Positions 9,156 to 18,552 are shown, counted from the stretch's first letter. The stretch: 64,000 bases of DNA from an uncultured Pedobacter sp. (GCF_913776295.1 NZ_CAJYOJ010000045.1:62001-126000); one strand, 5' to 3'. Program-made: numbers and translations. The notes: a model not told the origin generated them from the letters alone.

Positions 9156-10136
9156 TTATTTTTTGCTACTATAAGTAAGGTTTACTTTTTCAGGTTCTTT
9201 ACTATAATCCTCCCAAAGCTGATCTACACTTTTGCCGGTTAAAGCTGTCCAGGATTGTGCCGTGTATTGATGTGCCCTTAACTGCTGATCTAGTGCAGCA
9301 ACCAATCCTGGTTTAACATTTTGCTCTAACCAGGCGAAAAAGCGTGCGGTAATCCGATAACTGTTGGTATAATTTTGTTTTGCATTATAGGCTGGCAGGC
9401 TCCATTTAGAGCCTACATTATCTACGCCAAATTTATAACGTACATAATCGGCAATACCTTCTGTTAACCAAACCGGACCCGCGCTGTAGCCATATCCCTG
9501 TACAATATGCATGGTTTCGTGCGTTACCACATCTATATCGGTCGGGTGCGCCTTCATATAACCTGCACTGAACAGAATCCTGTTGCCACTGGCTTCAGCA
9601 ACGGCTTTGTAAGCAGTGTCAACCACAAAAAGTACATCATGTGTAGATTTTTGGTTAAATGTTTTAACCAGTGTGGGATAAATCTCGAAATAGGTAGCAA
9701 TTAAGTTTTTCCTAACCGTTGGATCAAGGCCAGGATCTTTGCTGATAAAAGTTAATGTGTATCCTTTATGTTTTTCTTTACTGTATGATACCCAATTTTT
9801 ATAAAGCGCAGTAAAGAGTTCTTTCTCGATCTTTCTTTGCGATTTATTTTTGACCCATTCGCTGTTCACTTTAATCTCCCCAGCTTTAGCTTTTATTGTG
9901 GGCGTTTCATCAGTTACAAAATCTAGTACCACATTTCTTTTTGTCCTGTAGCCGTCAGCTTGTGCAAACCCAGGATAAACATTGATAAAAGCGGCTTTCA
10001 GTTTGACGTTTAGAGCAGCATTGGTGGCACTGTCCTTATCGTTGATAACAATTTTATAGCCTCTTTCTCTGTTTTGGGCAGATGCAACAACCGCCAGGCA
10101 TGACGCTAAAGCTAAGATTAAAAATTTCTTGATCAT
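9156..10136 (-). CDS. BSP-family metallopeptidase with duplicated N-terminal half-domain
   Basis: A 326-aa secreted paralogue of the gene at 8310-8981. The C-terminal ~200 residues form a full BSP peptidase domain with zinc motif HETMH (206-210) and TEGIADY. Residues ~27-115 look like a decayed copy of the beginning of the same domain: YKIVINDKDSATNAALNVKL parallels YTLTFISKDPGLDPTVRKNL, and FINVYPGF parallels YFEIYPTL. That copy has no HExxH. The extra half may act as a pro-domain or binding module (inference). Signal peptide at residues 1-20, cleaving after VASA. It follows the HEIGH lipoprotein gene by 62 bases. Confidence 0.78.
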   Translation of the reverse strand: MIKKFLILALASCLAVVASAQNRERGYKIVINDKDSATNAALNVKLKAAFINVYPGFAQADGYRTKRNVVLDFVTDETPTIKAKAGEIKVNSEWVKNKSQRKIEKELFTALYKNWVSYSKEKHKGYTLTFISKDPGLDPTVRKNLIATYFEIYPTLVKTFNQKSTHDVLFVVDTAYKAVAEASGNRILFSAGYMKAHPTDIDVVTHETMHIVQGYGYSAGPVWLTEGIADYVRYKFGVDNVGSKWSLPAYNAKQNYTNSYRITARFFAWLEQNVKPGLVAALDQQLRAHQYTAQSWTALTGKSVDQLWEDYSKEPEKVNLTYSSKK

Positions 10137-10198
10137 TTGTTTTATATTAATAGAAAAGAAAGATTCAGCCTCATGCTAAATCTATTCCGGTTATAAAT

Positions 10199-11170
10199 TC
10201 AATAGGTAATATTCGGAAAATCAGTTTTGGCTTTGGTCAACATTGGTGCCCAGTCGGCCCCTTTTTCGTCTTTCGGTCCAAAGGCGGAGAATGCCAATGG
10301 AGCCAAATCTGCTTTAGCCGCACCGCTCCAAAAGTGGATAAATTCGCCAAAATTCATTTTTCGCGTGTATTGCTGGTAGCTTTTGCCCTGTACTGTGATA
10401 TTTTGTTTAGGAAAATATTGCGACAGCAGGGTAAAGAAACCGTTCAGCACCTTTGCTTTACCATAGTTTTCGTAAATCGGTAAGAACCAGTTTTTGAACC
10501 ATTGCGTACCTGCCCTCGGGTAATTATCGGTTGTGGTCATCATCTTATTCATCCAGCGTTGTGCATCGGCGGTTCTGTTTAAGCCCAAATACACATCGTA
10601 TTGATAAATTTCCATCCATTTACTATCGTGCCAGATATCAAACGCGGGCGATTCCTTTACCCCTTTGGATGCGCCTTCAACGATATGACCAATTTCATGT
10701 GTAGATAAATCAATGTCATTATCTACACCTGTAATCCATGCATTTAAATCATTGGAGCCACAATCCGTAACATTCCGGTAATCATGGCCGGCATCAAGAT
10801 AGGTGCCTGGGTGACCGCCTCCGTATTTACCTGCATGGTAAATGACGAACAAGCGGCTGTCATCGCCAAACTTACCATAAACTTTTTTGGTGTAATTCCA
10901 GGCATCAGCCATATAGGTCTTTGGCCAGGTAACAGTTGGCTTCACATCGCCATCATAATAAACCACCACGCTGGTATCATAGGCCACCCGGTTTAATAGC
11001 TGAACATGTTCGAACCAATGTTCTTTCCAGGTTTTGGGCGGTGCATCCGGTGGATCAATTGCCTCTACAAGTGGTGGCGCTGGCTTCGAAGTTTCTACAG
11101 GAGTCTTTTTGCTGTTGCAGGCCAGTAATAAAACAGCTGTAATTGCTGCTAAAGGGAAAAATTTTTTCAT
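10199..11170 (-). CDS. Lipoprotein with HEIGH zincin motif (putative metallopeptidase)
   Basis: A 323-aa lipoprotein with lipobox LLAC (cysteine at 18) followed by a Pro/Lys-rich linker. The zincin signature THEIGH (157-162) sits in DIDLSTHEIGHIVEGASKG, typical of the zinc-binding helix of gluzincin/metzincin peptidases; the flanking Asp/Trp-rich regions do not match a family I can name. It is predicted to be anchored on the outer membrane beside the SusCD complex, where it could clip glycoproteins before uptake. It is separated from SusD by a terminator-like hairpin, so its expression is probably lower than that of SusCD. Confidence 0.65.
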   Translation of the reverse strand: MKKFFPLAAITAVLLLACNSKKTPVETSKPAPPLVEAIDPPDAPPKTWKEHWFEHVQLLNRVAYDTSVVVYYDGDVKPTVTWPKTYMADAWNYTKKVYGKFGDDSRLFVIYHAGKYGGGHPGTYLDAGHDYRNVTDCGSNDLNAWITGVDNDIDLSTHEIGHIVEGASKGVKESPAFDIWHDSKWMEIYQYDVYLGLNRTADAQRWMNKMMTTTDNYPRAGTQWFKNWFLPIYENYGKAKVLNGFFTLLSQYFPKQNITVQGKSYQQYTRKMNFGEFIHFWSGAAKADLAPLAFSAFGPKDEKGADWAPMLTKAKTDFPNITY

Positions 11171-11190
11171 TGCATGGATATGAAGAAATT

Positions 11191-11220
11191 AAAAAAGCAC
11201 CGAGCAAAATGCCCGGTGCT
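11191..11220 (-). terminator. Internal terminator/attenuator between SusD and downstream PUL1 genes
   Basis: On the minus strand, AGCACCGGGCA and TGCTCGGTGCT form an 11-bp stem with one mismatch and a 3-nt loop, followed by six T residues. It sits 9 bases past the SusD stop and 20 bases before the next start codon. Partial termination here would give high SusCD and lower peptidase/glycosidase expression. Confidence 0.75.
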
Positions 11221-11229
11221 ATATCTATT

Positions 11230-13056
11230 TTACCAACCTGTGTTTTGTACAAGTTGAGGTACTTTTTGGATTTCTGCTGCTGGTATAGGCCATAAGTAGT
11301 GTTTCTTTTGGAAAACCCTATTTTCGGTAACGACCGGCGTAAAAAATCCAGGTGCATTTTGAGTAATGTTCAAACCTCTGATCTGTGTATCGGTTGTTTC
11401 TGCAATTTTCCACTCCCTTGTATAGAAATAGCGGTCCAGTTCAAAAGCCAACTCAACGCGTCGCTCTCTGCGGATGGCATCTTTCATATCTGTTGGGACA
11501 GGTAAACCTCCACTTCCATAAACCGGGATACCTGCCCGGGTACGGATCCTGTTCAGGTAAATCAAAATATCCGGATCAGATGGATTAGATTCTTGCAAAG
11601 CTTCGATGTAATCCAGATAAATTTCTGCCAATCTGATTACGGTGAAAATTGCTCTACCATTTGTCCAGCCTGCTACCGTTAAATGTTTTCTGGAAGTATA
11701 ACCTGTTTTGGTATAATCGTTATTGGCAATGGCAGCTTTACCCGCATTACCGTTAAATTCAAAGCTGGTAATGATATTTGATGAAGTATTGATCCATTTA
11801 CGTCCACTGTAAGTAATATCAGCATAAAAACGTGGTTCGCGGTTCACATACATATTGCTAATTGCCCTTGGTGCATTCTGATCATTTGGATCTGGAGCCT
11901 GATAAGTTGATGTTCCGTTAGCGGTATAAGCCGGATCATTTTCGATCGGTAAACCGTTCGCAGTAAAGAAGGCATCCACCAGCTGTTGAGACGGAGATAA
12001 AAATGAACCACCTTTGTCGCCACCCGAAGCACCATTGTGATTTGGCGCTAGAGAATACTGGTAAAAAGTAACATCACCACCTCTGCCAAAAATGATCTCA
12101 GCGTTCCAGCCATTCAAAAATACATCTCTCGTAGCAATAAAAGCCCGGTTAAAAGGGGTATTTGGCAAACCAGCTGGTGTAGAGCTTACCGAATACAGCG
12201 CATAGTTAGCATAGTTAGGGTTATTTAAAAAAGCTTTCGCTGCTGTAGCCAACCTGGTCCATTTTGCCACACTATACGTTTGATTGATCAGTTGTTTACC
12301 GTCCTGATTTTTAAGGTTTGCATAATCGGTATTCCCGTTAAATAACGGGCGGGCAGCAGTTAACAGCGCTTTAATTTTATAAGCATCGGCTACTGAAGCC
12401 GTGATGTGCCCATAATCTTCATTGGCCTGTGGTGTTGCCGGAAGACGTGAGCTTGCTGCATCCAGCTCGCTTACAATGTAATCGATACATTCATCCATCG
12501 AATTACGAGGTTTACTGATGGCTTGTAGCGGTGCATCTGACGCAATTGGGTCATTGCCCAATAATACAACCGGCCCGTACTGTCTCACCAGGTGATAATA
12601 ATAAATCGCACGCAAAGCCCTTGCCTCGTTATAATAACGGTTTACAATATCAATACCACCGATATTACAATCTGTACATCTGCTCACGTTTGCCATAAAA
12701 GAACTCGCCGCCTGAATACCACGGTAATAACTTTGCCAGTGGTAATTTACCTGACCGCTCGTGGCATCCCACGCACCCGAATTTACGTTTTCAGTAAAGT
12801 TTGGCAACGTATAGTCAGCCTCATCAGAAGCAGCCGTCCATGGCCCCATATTTCCAGATGCGGAGGCCGAACGGTCTTGATTTTGATCTGGTAATGTAGA
12901 ATAAACATTCGCTAAGGCCTGGTCAACAGTTGCTTTTTTCTCGTACATCTGATCGAAAGTTAACCTATCGTCAGGTACCTGATTTAAAAATTTCTTACAG
13001 CCATAATTACCCATTACCAGTAATACACCAGCAGTATATATCAATATCTTTTTCAT
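11230..13056 (-). CDS. SusD/RagB-type glycan-binding lipoprotein (PUL1)
   Basis: A 608-aa surface lipoprotein that caps the SusC transporter and captures the ligand. Signal with lipobox around MGNYGCKKFL, then the typical N-terminal FLNQVPDDRLTFDQM start and TPR-like helices (YNEARALRAIYYYHLVRQYG). The C-terminal region has IRLAEIYLDYIEAL, LNRIRTRAGIP and IRRERRVELAFELDRYFYTREW, all standard for SusD. Ten bases separate it from SusC, so the pair is translated from one mRNA. The ligand is inferred to be a mannose-containing glycoprotein from the downstream GH92 and peptidases. Confidence 0.93.
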   Translation of the reverse strand: MKKILIYTAGVLLVMGNYGCKKFLNQVPDDRLTFDQMYEKKATVDQALANVYSTLPDQNQDRSASASGNMGPWTAASDEADYTLPNFTENVNSGAWDATSGQVNYHWQSYYRGIQAASSFMANVSRCTDCNIGGIDIVNRYYNEARALRAIYYYHLVRQYGPVVLLGNDPIASDAPLQAISKPRNSMDECIDYIVSELDAASSRLPATPQANEDYGHITASVADAYKIKALLTAARPLFNGNTDYANLKNQDGKQLINQTYSVAKWTRLATAAKAFLNNPNYANYALYSVSSTPAGLPNTPFNRAFIATRDVFLNGWNAEIIFGRGGDVTFYQYSLAPNHNGASGGDKGGSFLSPSQQLVDAFFTANGLPIENDPAYTANGTSTYQAPDPNDQNAPRAISNMYVNREPRFYADITYSGRKWINTSSNIITSFEFNGNAGKAAIANNDYTKTGYTSRKHLTVAGWTNGRAIFTVIRLAEIYLDYIEALQESNPSDPDILIYLNRIRTRAGIPVYGSGGLPVPTDMKDAIRRERRVELAFELDRYFYTREWKIAETTDTQIRGLNITQNAPGFFTPVVTENRVFQKKHYLWPIPAAEIQKVPQLVQNTGW

Positions 13057-13066
13057 TCTTTTTATT

Positions 13067-16000
13067 TTAAAAATTAGCGGTTAAACCCAAAGAATAGTTA
13101 GAGGTTAATGGATACCTTGTACCATTGTTGGTTAATAACTCAGGATCCCATAGTTTGAATTTGCTGATGGTAAACACATTGTAACCTGTAGCATATATCC
13201 TTAAACGTTTAACGCCTAGAGATTTGATACCATTTTTAAGGGTATAACCCAAATCAGCATTTTTTAACCTTAAGAAACTCACATCACGTTTCCACCAGGT
13301 ACTGGATTGATAGTTATTGTTATTGGTACCACCATAAGATAATCGTGGGTAAACGGCATCCTGGCGTGGATTGGTTGTTGTCCAGCGATCGGCAGCTACG
13401 GCCAACATATTACCCAAACCGCCAGAATTGGCAAAGGATGGAATATTCAACAGAATGTCTGCGTTATGCTGCCCCTGAAAGAATAAACCGAAGTCGAAGT
13501 TTTTGTAGGTTAACGAGAAGCCAAAACCATACGTGGTACTTGGAACATCTCCCCTGCCAATAATGGTCTGGTCAAAAGAATCGATTTTACCATCACCGTT
13601 TAAATCTTTATACTTGATATCACCCGGCATCAAAGTACCAAACTGGGTAGGACTGGCGTTGATTTCTGCCTGGCTATCAAATAATTTTTCTGCAATGTAA
13701 CCAACACGGGTCGCCGCTAAAACATTGTATCCGCGTTGCTCCATCCATGGGTATGGTTTTGGCGCCTGGTCATTTTCAATTACCTTGTCTTTATTGAAGG
13801 TAAAATTTGCCCTTAAATTAAGTGACCAATCTTTACCAAACTGCGCATCGTACTGTATGGTACCATCAATTCCTTTATTTTCTACAATACCCAGGTTACC
13901 TATTGGCGTATTGGCTAAACCAATGTAGTTTGGCACAGTTCCTCTCTGGATAAATTGATCTGTTCTTCTTTCCTTAAAGAAATCGACGATTAACGACAGA
14001 TTATTATTGAATGTTTTTAACTCAAAGCCTAAGTCCTGTTTACGCGTTTCGGCCCAGGTTACATCTACTCCATACGCGGTTACGCCTAACCCATTGTATC
14101 CAATATTTCCCGTCTGGCCAAAAGTGTAACCACTTGCGGTACCTACTTTTGTTAAATAATAAAAACGGTCGCCTTCCGCACCGGCATAGCCTGAACCGCT
14201 GGCACCACTACCCACAATACCATCAGAATAACGGAATTTAACCATCTGGAAAGTATTTTTTAGGGGTTCGAAGAATTTCTCGCTTGATAACAACCATCCA
14301 ATACCCAATGCCGGGAAGAAGCCATAACGTTTATCGGGTGCAAAGTTTTCAGAACCATTATAGCCCATGTTAAACTCGAAGAAATATTTATTGTCGTAAG
14401 CATAGGTGGCACGACTGGCAACTCCTTGTAAACGATAAGGAAGAGATAACGTGAGGTTGCCGGCAAACGGTGTACTGTTATCATTTTGGTTATATAGTAA
14501 CAAACCGGAAACAGCATGTTTACCGAAGGTACGATTGTAGTTGATAGCCGCCTCGAAATACATTTTTTTGTCACCACCGTTGCTGATCCCATAATTCAGG
14601 AAATCCTGTCCCTGGAGAACCAATCCGTATTTGTAACCCGATGCAGGATTGTTTGCCACGATGTACGGATCGTTAGGATTGATCCTGTAAATAGTTTCTC
14701 TCTTGGTTCTCGCAATCGCATTATTGTTGTTCACATCAAATGAGAACATAGAGGTTACCGACAAACCCGGGGTTAACTCTTTTAAATCCTGTGTTAAACG
14801 TAAGTTTGAATATAACTGGTTGCTGTATCCTGTTCTATATCCATTTCTGGTTACATCGCCATAAGGATTTCGTTGATCGGCCTGCGGGCTGATACCAGGT
14901 AAACTGCCATTTGGGTACAGTATCGGAAATGATGTTGGATTGATCAAAAAAGCCTGATTGAAGATATCCTGGGCGCCGAGATTACTCGGAAAATTGCTCT
15001 GCGATAGAATCCCTTTAATACCCAAATCCAGTTTTGTGGTACCCGTGATATCCCAATTTAAGTTTGTACTTACATTGTAGCGACTAAAGCTTTGTTTAAC
15101 AGCAGAATTTACCGCCTCGTCTGTTTTAAACAAACCATCCTCACCATAATAACCTAATGAAACGTAATATTTAGCATTACTTACACCACCAGACAGGTTA
15201 GCTGTTCCCGATCTGTTATGGCCAAAATCGTTATAAATGGCATCAAACCAGTTTACGTTCGGATAAAGGATCGGATCGGTACCTGCAGCAGTTTTTTGAA
15301 TGGCATCTATAGAATAGGCAGGTGTAAATGCACCTGCTGCGCCACCGCGTAAATAATCAGAATACTTCGCCTCATTGGCTAGGTTCATATAATCTACACC
15401 GTCAATCAGTTGTGGCCTTTTAGTAAAACGGCTCACCCCTTCATAGTACTCCACATTAATTCTTGGCGTGCCGACTTTACCTTGTTTAGTGTTGATCAGA
15501 ATTACGCCGTTTGCACCACGGATACCATATACCGCTGTTGCTGCAGCGTCTTTTAGTACTGTGAAATTCTCTACATCATATACACTGATATCGTTCAGGT
15601 TACGGTTTGGCACACCATCAATAATGATAAGCGGTCCCCTGTCACCAGAGTTCAGTGAAGATATACCTCGGATAAAAATATCCGATCCGGTTGCACCCGG
15701 CTCACCGTTACGGGATACGTTAACCACGCCAGGGATACGGCCCGCTAACAACTGGCTCATGCTCGAAACCGGCTGTTTCAACTCATCAGCTTTTACTGAT
15801 GATTGTGCACCAACCAAACTTTCCTTTTTTTGTGTTCCGAAACCCACAATGGCCACCTCCTGTAAATTGGCACCAACGGTTTCCTTTAAACGGATATCCA
15901 ACACGGTCTGTGTACCAACGGTGATCTCTTTTGAATCATAACCAACATAAGTTATGATCAAAACCGCGTTCTGATCAGGAACGGTTATGGTAAATGCTCC

Positions 16001-16267
16001 GTTTACATCTGCAGCAGCACTGGTAGAGCTTCCTTTAACTTTAACACCTGCACCTGGCAATGGTGCACCGGTTTCGTCTTTAATAATACCACGGATTACA
16101 ATATCAGCCCTGGTTTGATTAACCGTAACCGAACTGTTTATATTAATGGCCGACGCGCTGGCTGTTGCATAAAAACCACTGCTTAAGGCCATTGCAAATG
16201 CAATAGCTTTAAAAGCACAATCTTTAAGCCTGAGCCTGGCCCCAGTTAAATTTGTATTTTTTTTCAT
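13067..16267 (-). CDS. SusC/RagA-type TonB-dependent transporter (PUL1)
   Basis: A 1066-aa outer-membrane importer. After a signal region come a carboxypeptidase-D-like domain (IVIRGIIKDETGAPLPGAGV..., ~57-130), a TonB-plug domain with the SusC hallmark LKDAAATAVYGIRGANGVILI, and a C-terminal beta-barrel ending in the typical aromatic NYSLGLTANF. It imports the ligand bound by SusD using TonB/ExbBD energy. It is the second gene of PUL1, after the discoidin lipoprotein. The length is normal for the family. Confidence 0.94.
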   Translation of the reverse strand: MKKNTNLTGARLRLKDCAFKAIAFAMALSSGFYATASASAININSSVTVNQTRADIVIRGIIKDETGAPLPGAGVKVKGSSTSAAADVNGAFTITVPDQNAVLIITYVGYDSKEITVGTQTVLDIRLKETVGANLQEVAIVGFGTQKKESLVGAQSSVKADELKQPVSSMSQLLAGRIPGVVNVSRNGEPGATGSDIFIRGISSLNSGDRGPLIIIDGVPNRNLNDISVYDVENFTVLKDAAATAVYGIRGANGVILINTKQGKVGTPRINVEYYEGVSRFTKRPQLIDGVDYMNLANEAKYSDYLRGGAAGAFTPAYSIDAIQKTAAGTDPILYPNVNWFDAIYNDFGHNRSGTANLSGGVSNAKYYVSLGYYGEDGLFKTDEAVNSAVKQSFSRYNVSTNLNWDITGTTKLDLGIKGILSQSNFPSNLGAQDIFNQAFLINPTSFPILYPNGSLPGISPQADQRNPYGDVTRNGYRTGYSNQLYSNLRLTQDLKELTPGLSVTSMFSFDVNNNNAIARTKRETIYRINPNDPYIVANNPASGYKYGLVLQGQDFLNYGISNGGDKKMYFEAAINYNRTFGKHAVSGLLLYNQNDNSTPFAGNLTLSLPYRLQGVASRATYAYDNKYFFEFNMGYNGSENFAPDKRYGFFPALGIGWLLSSEKFFEPLKNTFQMVKFRYSDGIVGSGASGSGYAGAEGDRFYYLTKVGTASGYTFGQTGNIGYNGLGVTAYGVDVTWAETRKQDLGFELKTFNNNLSLIVDFFKERRTDQFIQRGTVPNYIGLANTPIGNLGIVENKGIDGTIQYDAQFGKDWSLNLRANFTFNKDKVIENDQAPKPYPWMEQRGYNVLAATRVGYIAEKLFDSQAEINASPTQFGTLMPGDIKYKDLNGDGKIDSFDQTIIGRGDVPSTTYGFGFSLTYKNFDFGLFFQGQHNADILLNIPSFANSGGLGNMLAVAADRWTTTNPRQDAVYPRLSYGGTNNNNYQSSTWWKRDVSFLRLKNADLGYTLKNGIKSLGVKRLRIYATGYNVFTISKFKLWDPELLTNNGTRYPLTSNYSLGLTANF

Positions 16268-16348
16268 TATAAAATTAGTTTGTTGTGAACAGATTACTGT
16301 TATTTGGTCTATTAATCAGTTTGAAATAAATTTTATTGCCTACAGAAA

Positions 16349-16909
16349 TTACTGTTGCTCTTCAGGCACCTCAATCACACGCCATTCAGACAACTGGAAC
16401 AAAGAACCACTTCCAATTGCCGTGATATTAAGTCTGTAAAATTTAAATAGAACCTTGTTTTTAAAGTTGTAGGTCTTGGTGGAATTGCGACCCGAAAATG
16501 TTTCTCCTGTTCTCACATCAAGATCTACCCAGTTATTACCATCGGTAGAGGCGCTCAATTTCCAGTCTTTTGGATCCCTGCCCGGTGCATCATTTCCCGA
16601 TGTTAATGTATAAGATGCAATCTGTTGGGGGGCTGCAAAGGCCAGCTGCATATAAAAGTTGTTCTGATAAGGGTTGATCAGGAATTTAGAGTTAATGTCG
16701 TTATCAATAACCTTGGCAGACCCTTCTGAGCCGGCCGAGCCGCCGGAGCTCTCGATGTTTACTGAAAGTGTGGCCTTGGCGGTCACATCTACCTTTGCTT
16801 TCCAGGTAAAAAGATCCACTGCCGGGTACTCTTCTTTACCACATCCAAGAATTAAAGCTAAAGCAAAGCAGAGCCCAACAGCTTTCCTGGTCATTTTTAA
16901 AAGATTCAT
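16349..16909 (-). CDS. Discoidin (F5/8 type C)-like surface lipoprotein, first gene of PUL1
   Basis: A 186-aa lipoprotein with lipobox LILGC (cysteine at ~23). The mature part reads like a discoidin/F5-8C carbohydrate-binding beta-sandwich: KVIDNDINSKFL, FAAPQQIASYTLTSGNDAPGRDPKDWKLSASTDG, FYRLNI and LSEWRVIE are characteristic. Such proteins act as surface glycan-binding proteins next to SusCD. It comes first in the operon, upstream of SusC, which is less usual because such proteins normally follow SusD. Gap to SusC is 81 bases. Confidence 0.75.
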   Translation of the reverse strand: MNLLKMTRKAVGLCFALALILGCGKEEYPAVDLFTWKAKVDVTAKATLSVNIESSGGSAGSEGSAKVIDNDINSKFLINPYQNNFYMQLAFAAPQQIASYTLTSGNDAPGRDPKDWKLSASTDGNNWVDLDVRTGETFSGRNSTKTYNFKNKVLFKFYRLNITAIGSGSLFQLSEWRVIEVPEEQQ

Positions 16910-17310
16910 AATAGTTTGATTATAGTTTGTTGGTTATTAAAATGTGCAAGATTTACCCGATTGATCAATGAACGATCAGGGATTTATTCGTTTTTAGGAA
17001 AGGCAAATGATTAACTGTTCAGCAATTTTTTAAGTGCAGCAAAATACGCCCTATAAATTAACAGGTGTTCATTTATAAATGGCAGATTTCGACCATACGA
17101 TTTTAGGTTGCTTTAAGCATTAGCCGTCTGCTATCACGAATAAATACTAGTAGCGCCTGTAGCGATGAGTCGGTTTAGTAAGTTTTTGAGTCATGATGAG
17201 TTAGTAGTTTGGTTGGTTGGTTAAGCGGTTGAATGTGATGTATCAGATGTAAAATTTATCTCATTTGAATTCTCCTTTATTTTAATGAATGATTAGTTAC
17301 TTTTTGGTTT

Positions 17311-17328
17311 TACTAAAACGTTTTAGTA
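17311..17328. promoter_or_regulatory. Candidate LacI-type operator, 18-bp perfect palindrome (group A)
   Basis: TACTAAAACG and its exact complement form an 18-bp perfect palindrome containing the TAAAACGTTTTA core. It lies about 400 bp upstream of the PUL1 discoidin gene, and its centre is about 106 bp from the next site, close to ten helical turns. Confidence 0.7.
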
Positions 17329-17419
17329 TTTGTATATAAAAAAAAGCCTCAATCCAATCGATCAACACTTTCCTCTTTTTTAGTTTTCGCTAAGCAAAAA
17401 TGCTTAAATGGCTCATTGC

Positions 17420-17431
17420 TAAAACGTTTTA
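17420..17431. promoter_or_regulatory. Candidate LacI-type operator (group A)
   Basis: TAAAACGTTTTA, flanked by a wider imperfect dyad (ATTGC ... GCAAT). It pairs with the 17311 site to give a possible looping arrangement upstream of PUL1. Confidence 0.62.
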
Positions 17432-17599
17432 TTAAGCAATGATAAGCATATTATTAATAAATTAAAAATTATTTATTTTTTTCCGGAAAAATTTATTTGG
17501 AAAGGTTGCATCATTGAGATAACAGGAGATTGCCGTCATAACAAATATCCTATTGAGATACGGATTTCTTTAAAAACAGGAATAAGGGGAAATTGGATT

Positions 17600-17640
17600 A
17601 AACTACAGAATTAGCATTAAAATGTTAATCCTGCAGTTTA
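17600..17640 (-). terminator. Terminator-like hairpin after the ROK kinase
   Basis: An imperfect ~18-bp stem (AAACTGCAGGATTAACATT pairing with its near complement) ends 36 bases past the ROK stop codon. The T-run is weak, so it may act as an mRNA 3'-end stabiliser as well as a terminator of PUL2. Confidence 0.45.
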
Positions 17641-17676
17641 TCAAAAATAAATATCAGACAGAATAACTATCCAACA

Positions 17677-18552
17677 TTAGGTTAAGCTTAAATCGCAGCA
17701 GCTTGCAGCGCCGATTAAAGCTGCATGTTCTTTTAGTTCCGAAATTTTAATCTCCGCATCTATCCCATTGCCTTTAAGTGTTGCAGTCAATTCAGGGGCA
17801 AATGCGCTAAAAGATTGTGCAATATTACCTCCAACAATTACGGTATTTATTTTATATTGTTTCACCACAGGAATTAAGAACTGGGCCAGGTTATAGCCGA
17901 ATTCCATAAAAACCATCGTCGCAAAATGGTTGCTTTCAACCATTCCCACCAATTCTTTCACCCCTTCCACGTCCTCACCGCTCAATTGCTTAAAACGTTT
18001 TACGAACCAGCGCGTAGATAGATAATCTTCAGCAATTCCATCCAAAAAAGGAGAGTTCCATAAATCTGCATCGTAAGCCTTATCATTTAAACAAAGTGAA
18101 GATCCGAGCCCTGTCCCCAGGGTTAATCCCAACACGTTCACATTTCCTTTGGCAGCCCCGGCAAAAACTTCCCCTTGTAAAAAGCCGGCTGCATCGTTTA
18201 TAAAATGGATATTTTCTATGTCAATCTCCAATCGTTTTGCAAGTTCCTCTTTCACATTCACCTGATAAAGCGATTTAAACTTATCCTGATCTTTGATCAA
18301 GGAAATTCCATCTTTATAATTAAAGGGTCCAGGCATGGCTATACCCACATTCCTGCTGCCATTTTTAATATCCTGAAAAGCTTTATTAATAATATCGCAC
18401 CAGGCCGATAAAATCACTTCCTTATCCTCCTGTGAGTTCACAGGGCTACGCTTGATAGAGTTCTCCATTAAGGTTCTGCTTTCCAAATCTACCAATGCGG
18501 CTGTAATGTGCGAGCCGCCAATATCTACACCTAATGCAACAGGCTTTTCCAT
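17677..18552 (-). CDS. ROK-family sugar kinase
   Basis: A 291-aa cytoplasmic sugar kinase. Visible are the N-terminal ATP site GVDIGGSHI (~8-16), the catalytic HFINDAAGF (Asp ~119) and the second phosphate motif LGLTLGTGLGSS. The zinc motif CxCGxxGC usual in ROK glucokinases and repressors is absent, and there is no HTH domain, so it is an enzyme, not a repressor. In a GH92 locus the natural substrate would be mannose or another released hexose, but glucose or N-acetylmannosamine cannot be excluded. It follows GH92 by 68 bases and is the last gene of PUL2. Confidence 0.8.
   Translation of the reverse strand: MEKPVALGVDIGGSHITAALVDLESRTLMENSIKRSPVNSQEDKEVILSAWCDIINKAFQDIKNGSRNVGIAMPGPFNYKDGISLIKDQDKFKSLYQVNVKEELAKRLEIDIENIHFINDAAGFLQGEVFAGAAKGNVNVLGLTLGTGLGSSLCLNDKAYDADLWNSPFLDGIAEDYLSTRWFVKRFKQLSGEDVEGVKELVGMVESNHFATMVFMEFGYNLAQFLIPVVKQYKINTVIVGGNIAQSFSAFAPELTATLKGNGIDAEIKISELKEHAALIGAASCCDLSLT

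Larger units (their letters stand above)
16910..17676. promoter_or_regulatory. Regulatory intergenic region upstream of PUL1
   Basis: A 767-bp gene-free stretch between the ROK kinase stop and the first PUL1 gene. It holds an 18-bp perfect palindrome (17311-17328), a second copy of the 12-bp core (17420-17431) and a hairpin after the ROK gene (17600-17640). If transcription starts near the operators, the leader would be about 350-400 nt; no riboswitch fold was recognised in it. Confidence 0.5.

Noticed and set aside
17991-18002. A perfect TAAAACGTTTTA inside the ROK kinase gene
   Set aside because: It falls on ordinary Lys-Arg-Phe-Lys codons within the coding sequence and away from any start, so it is probably a coincidence of codon use; intragenic operators are possible but unsupported here.
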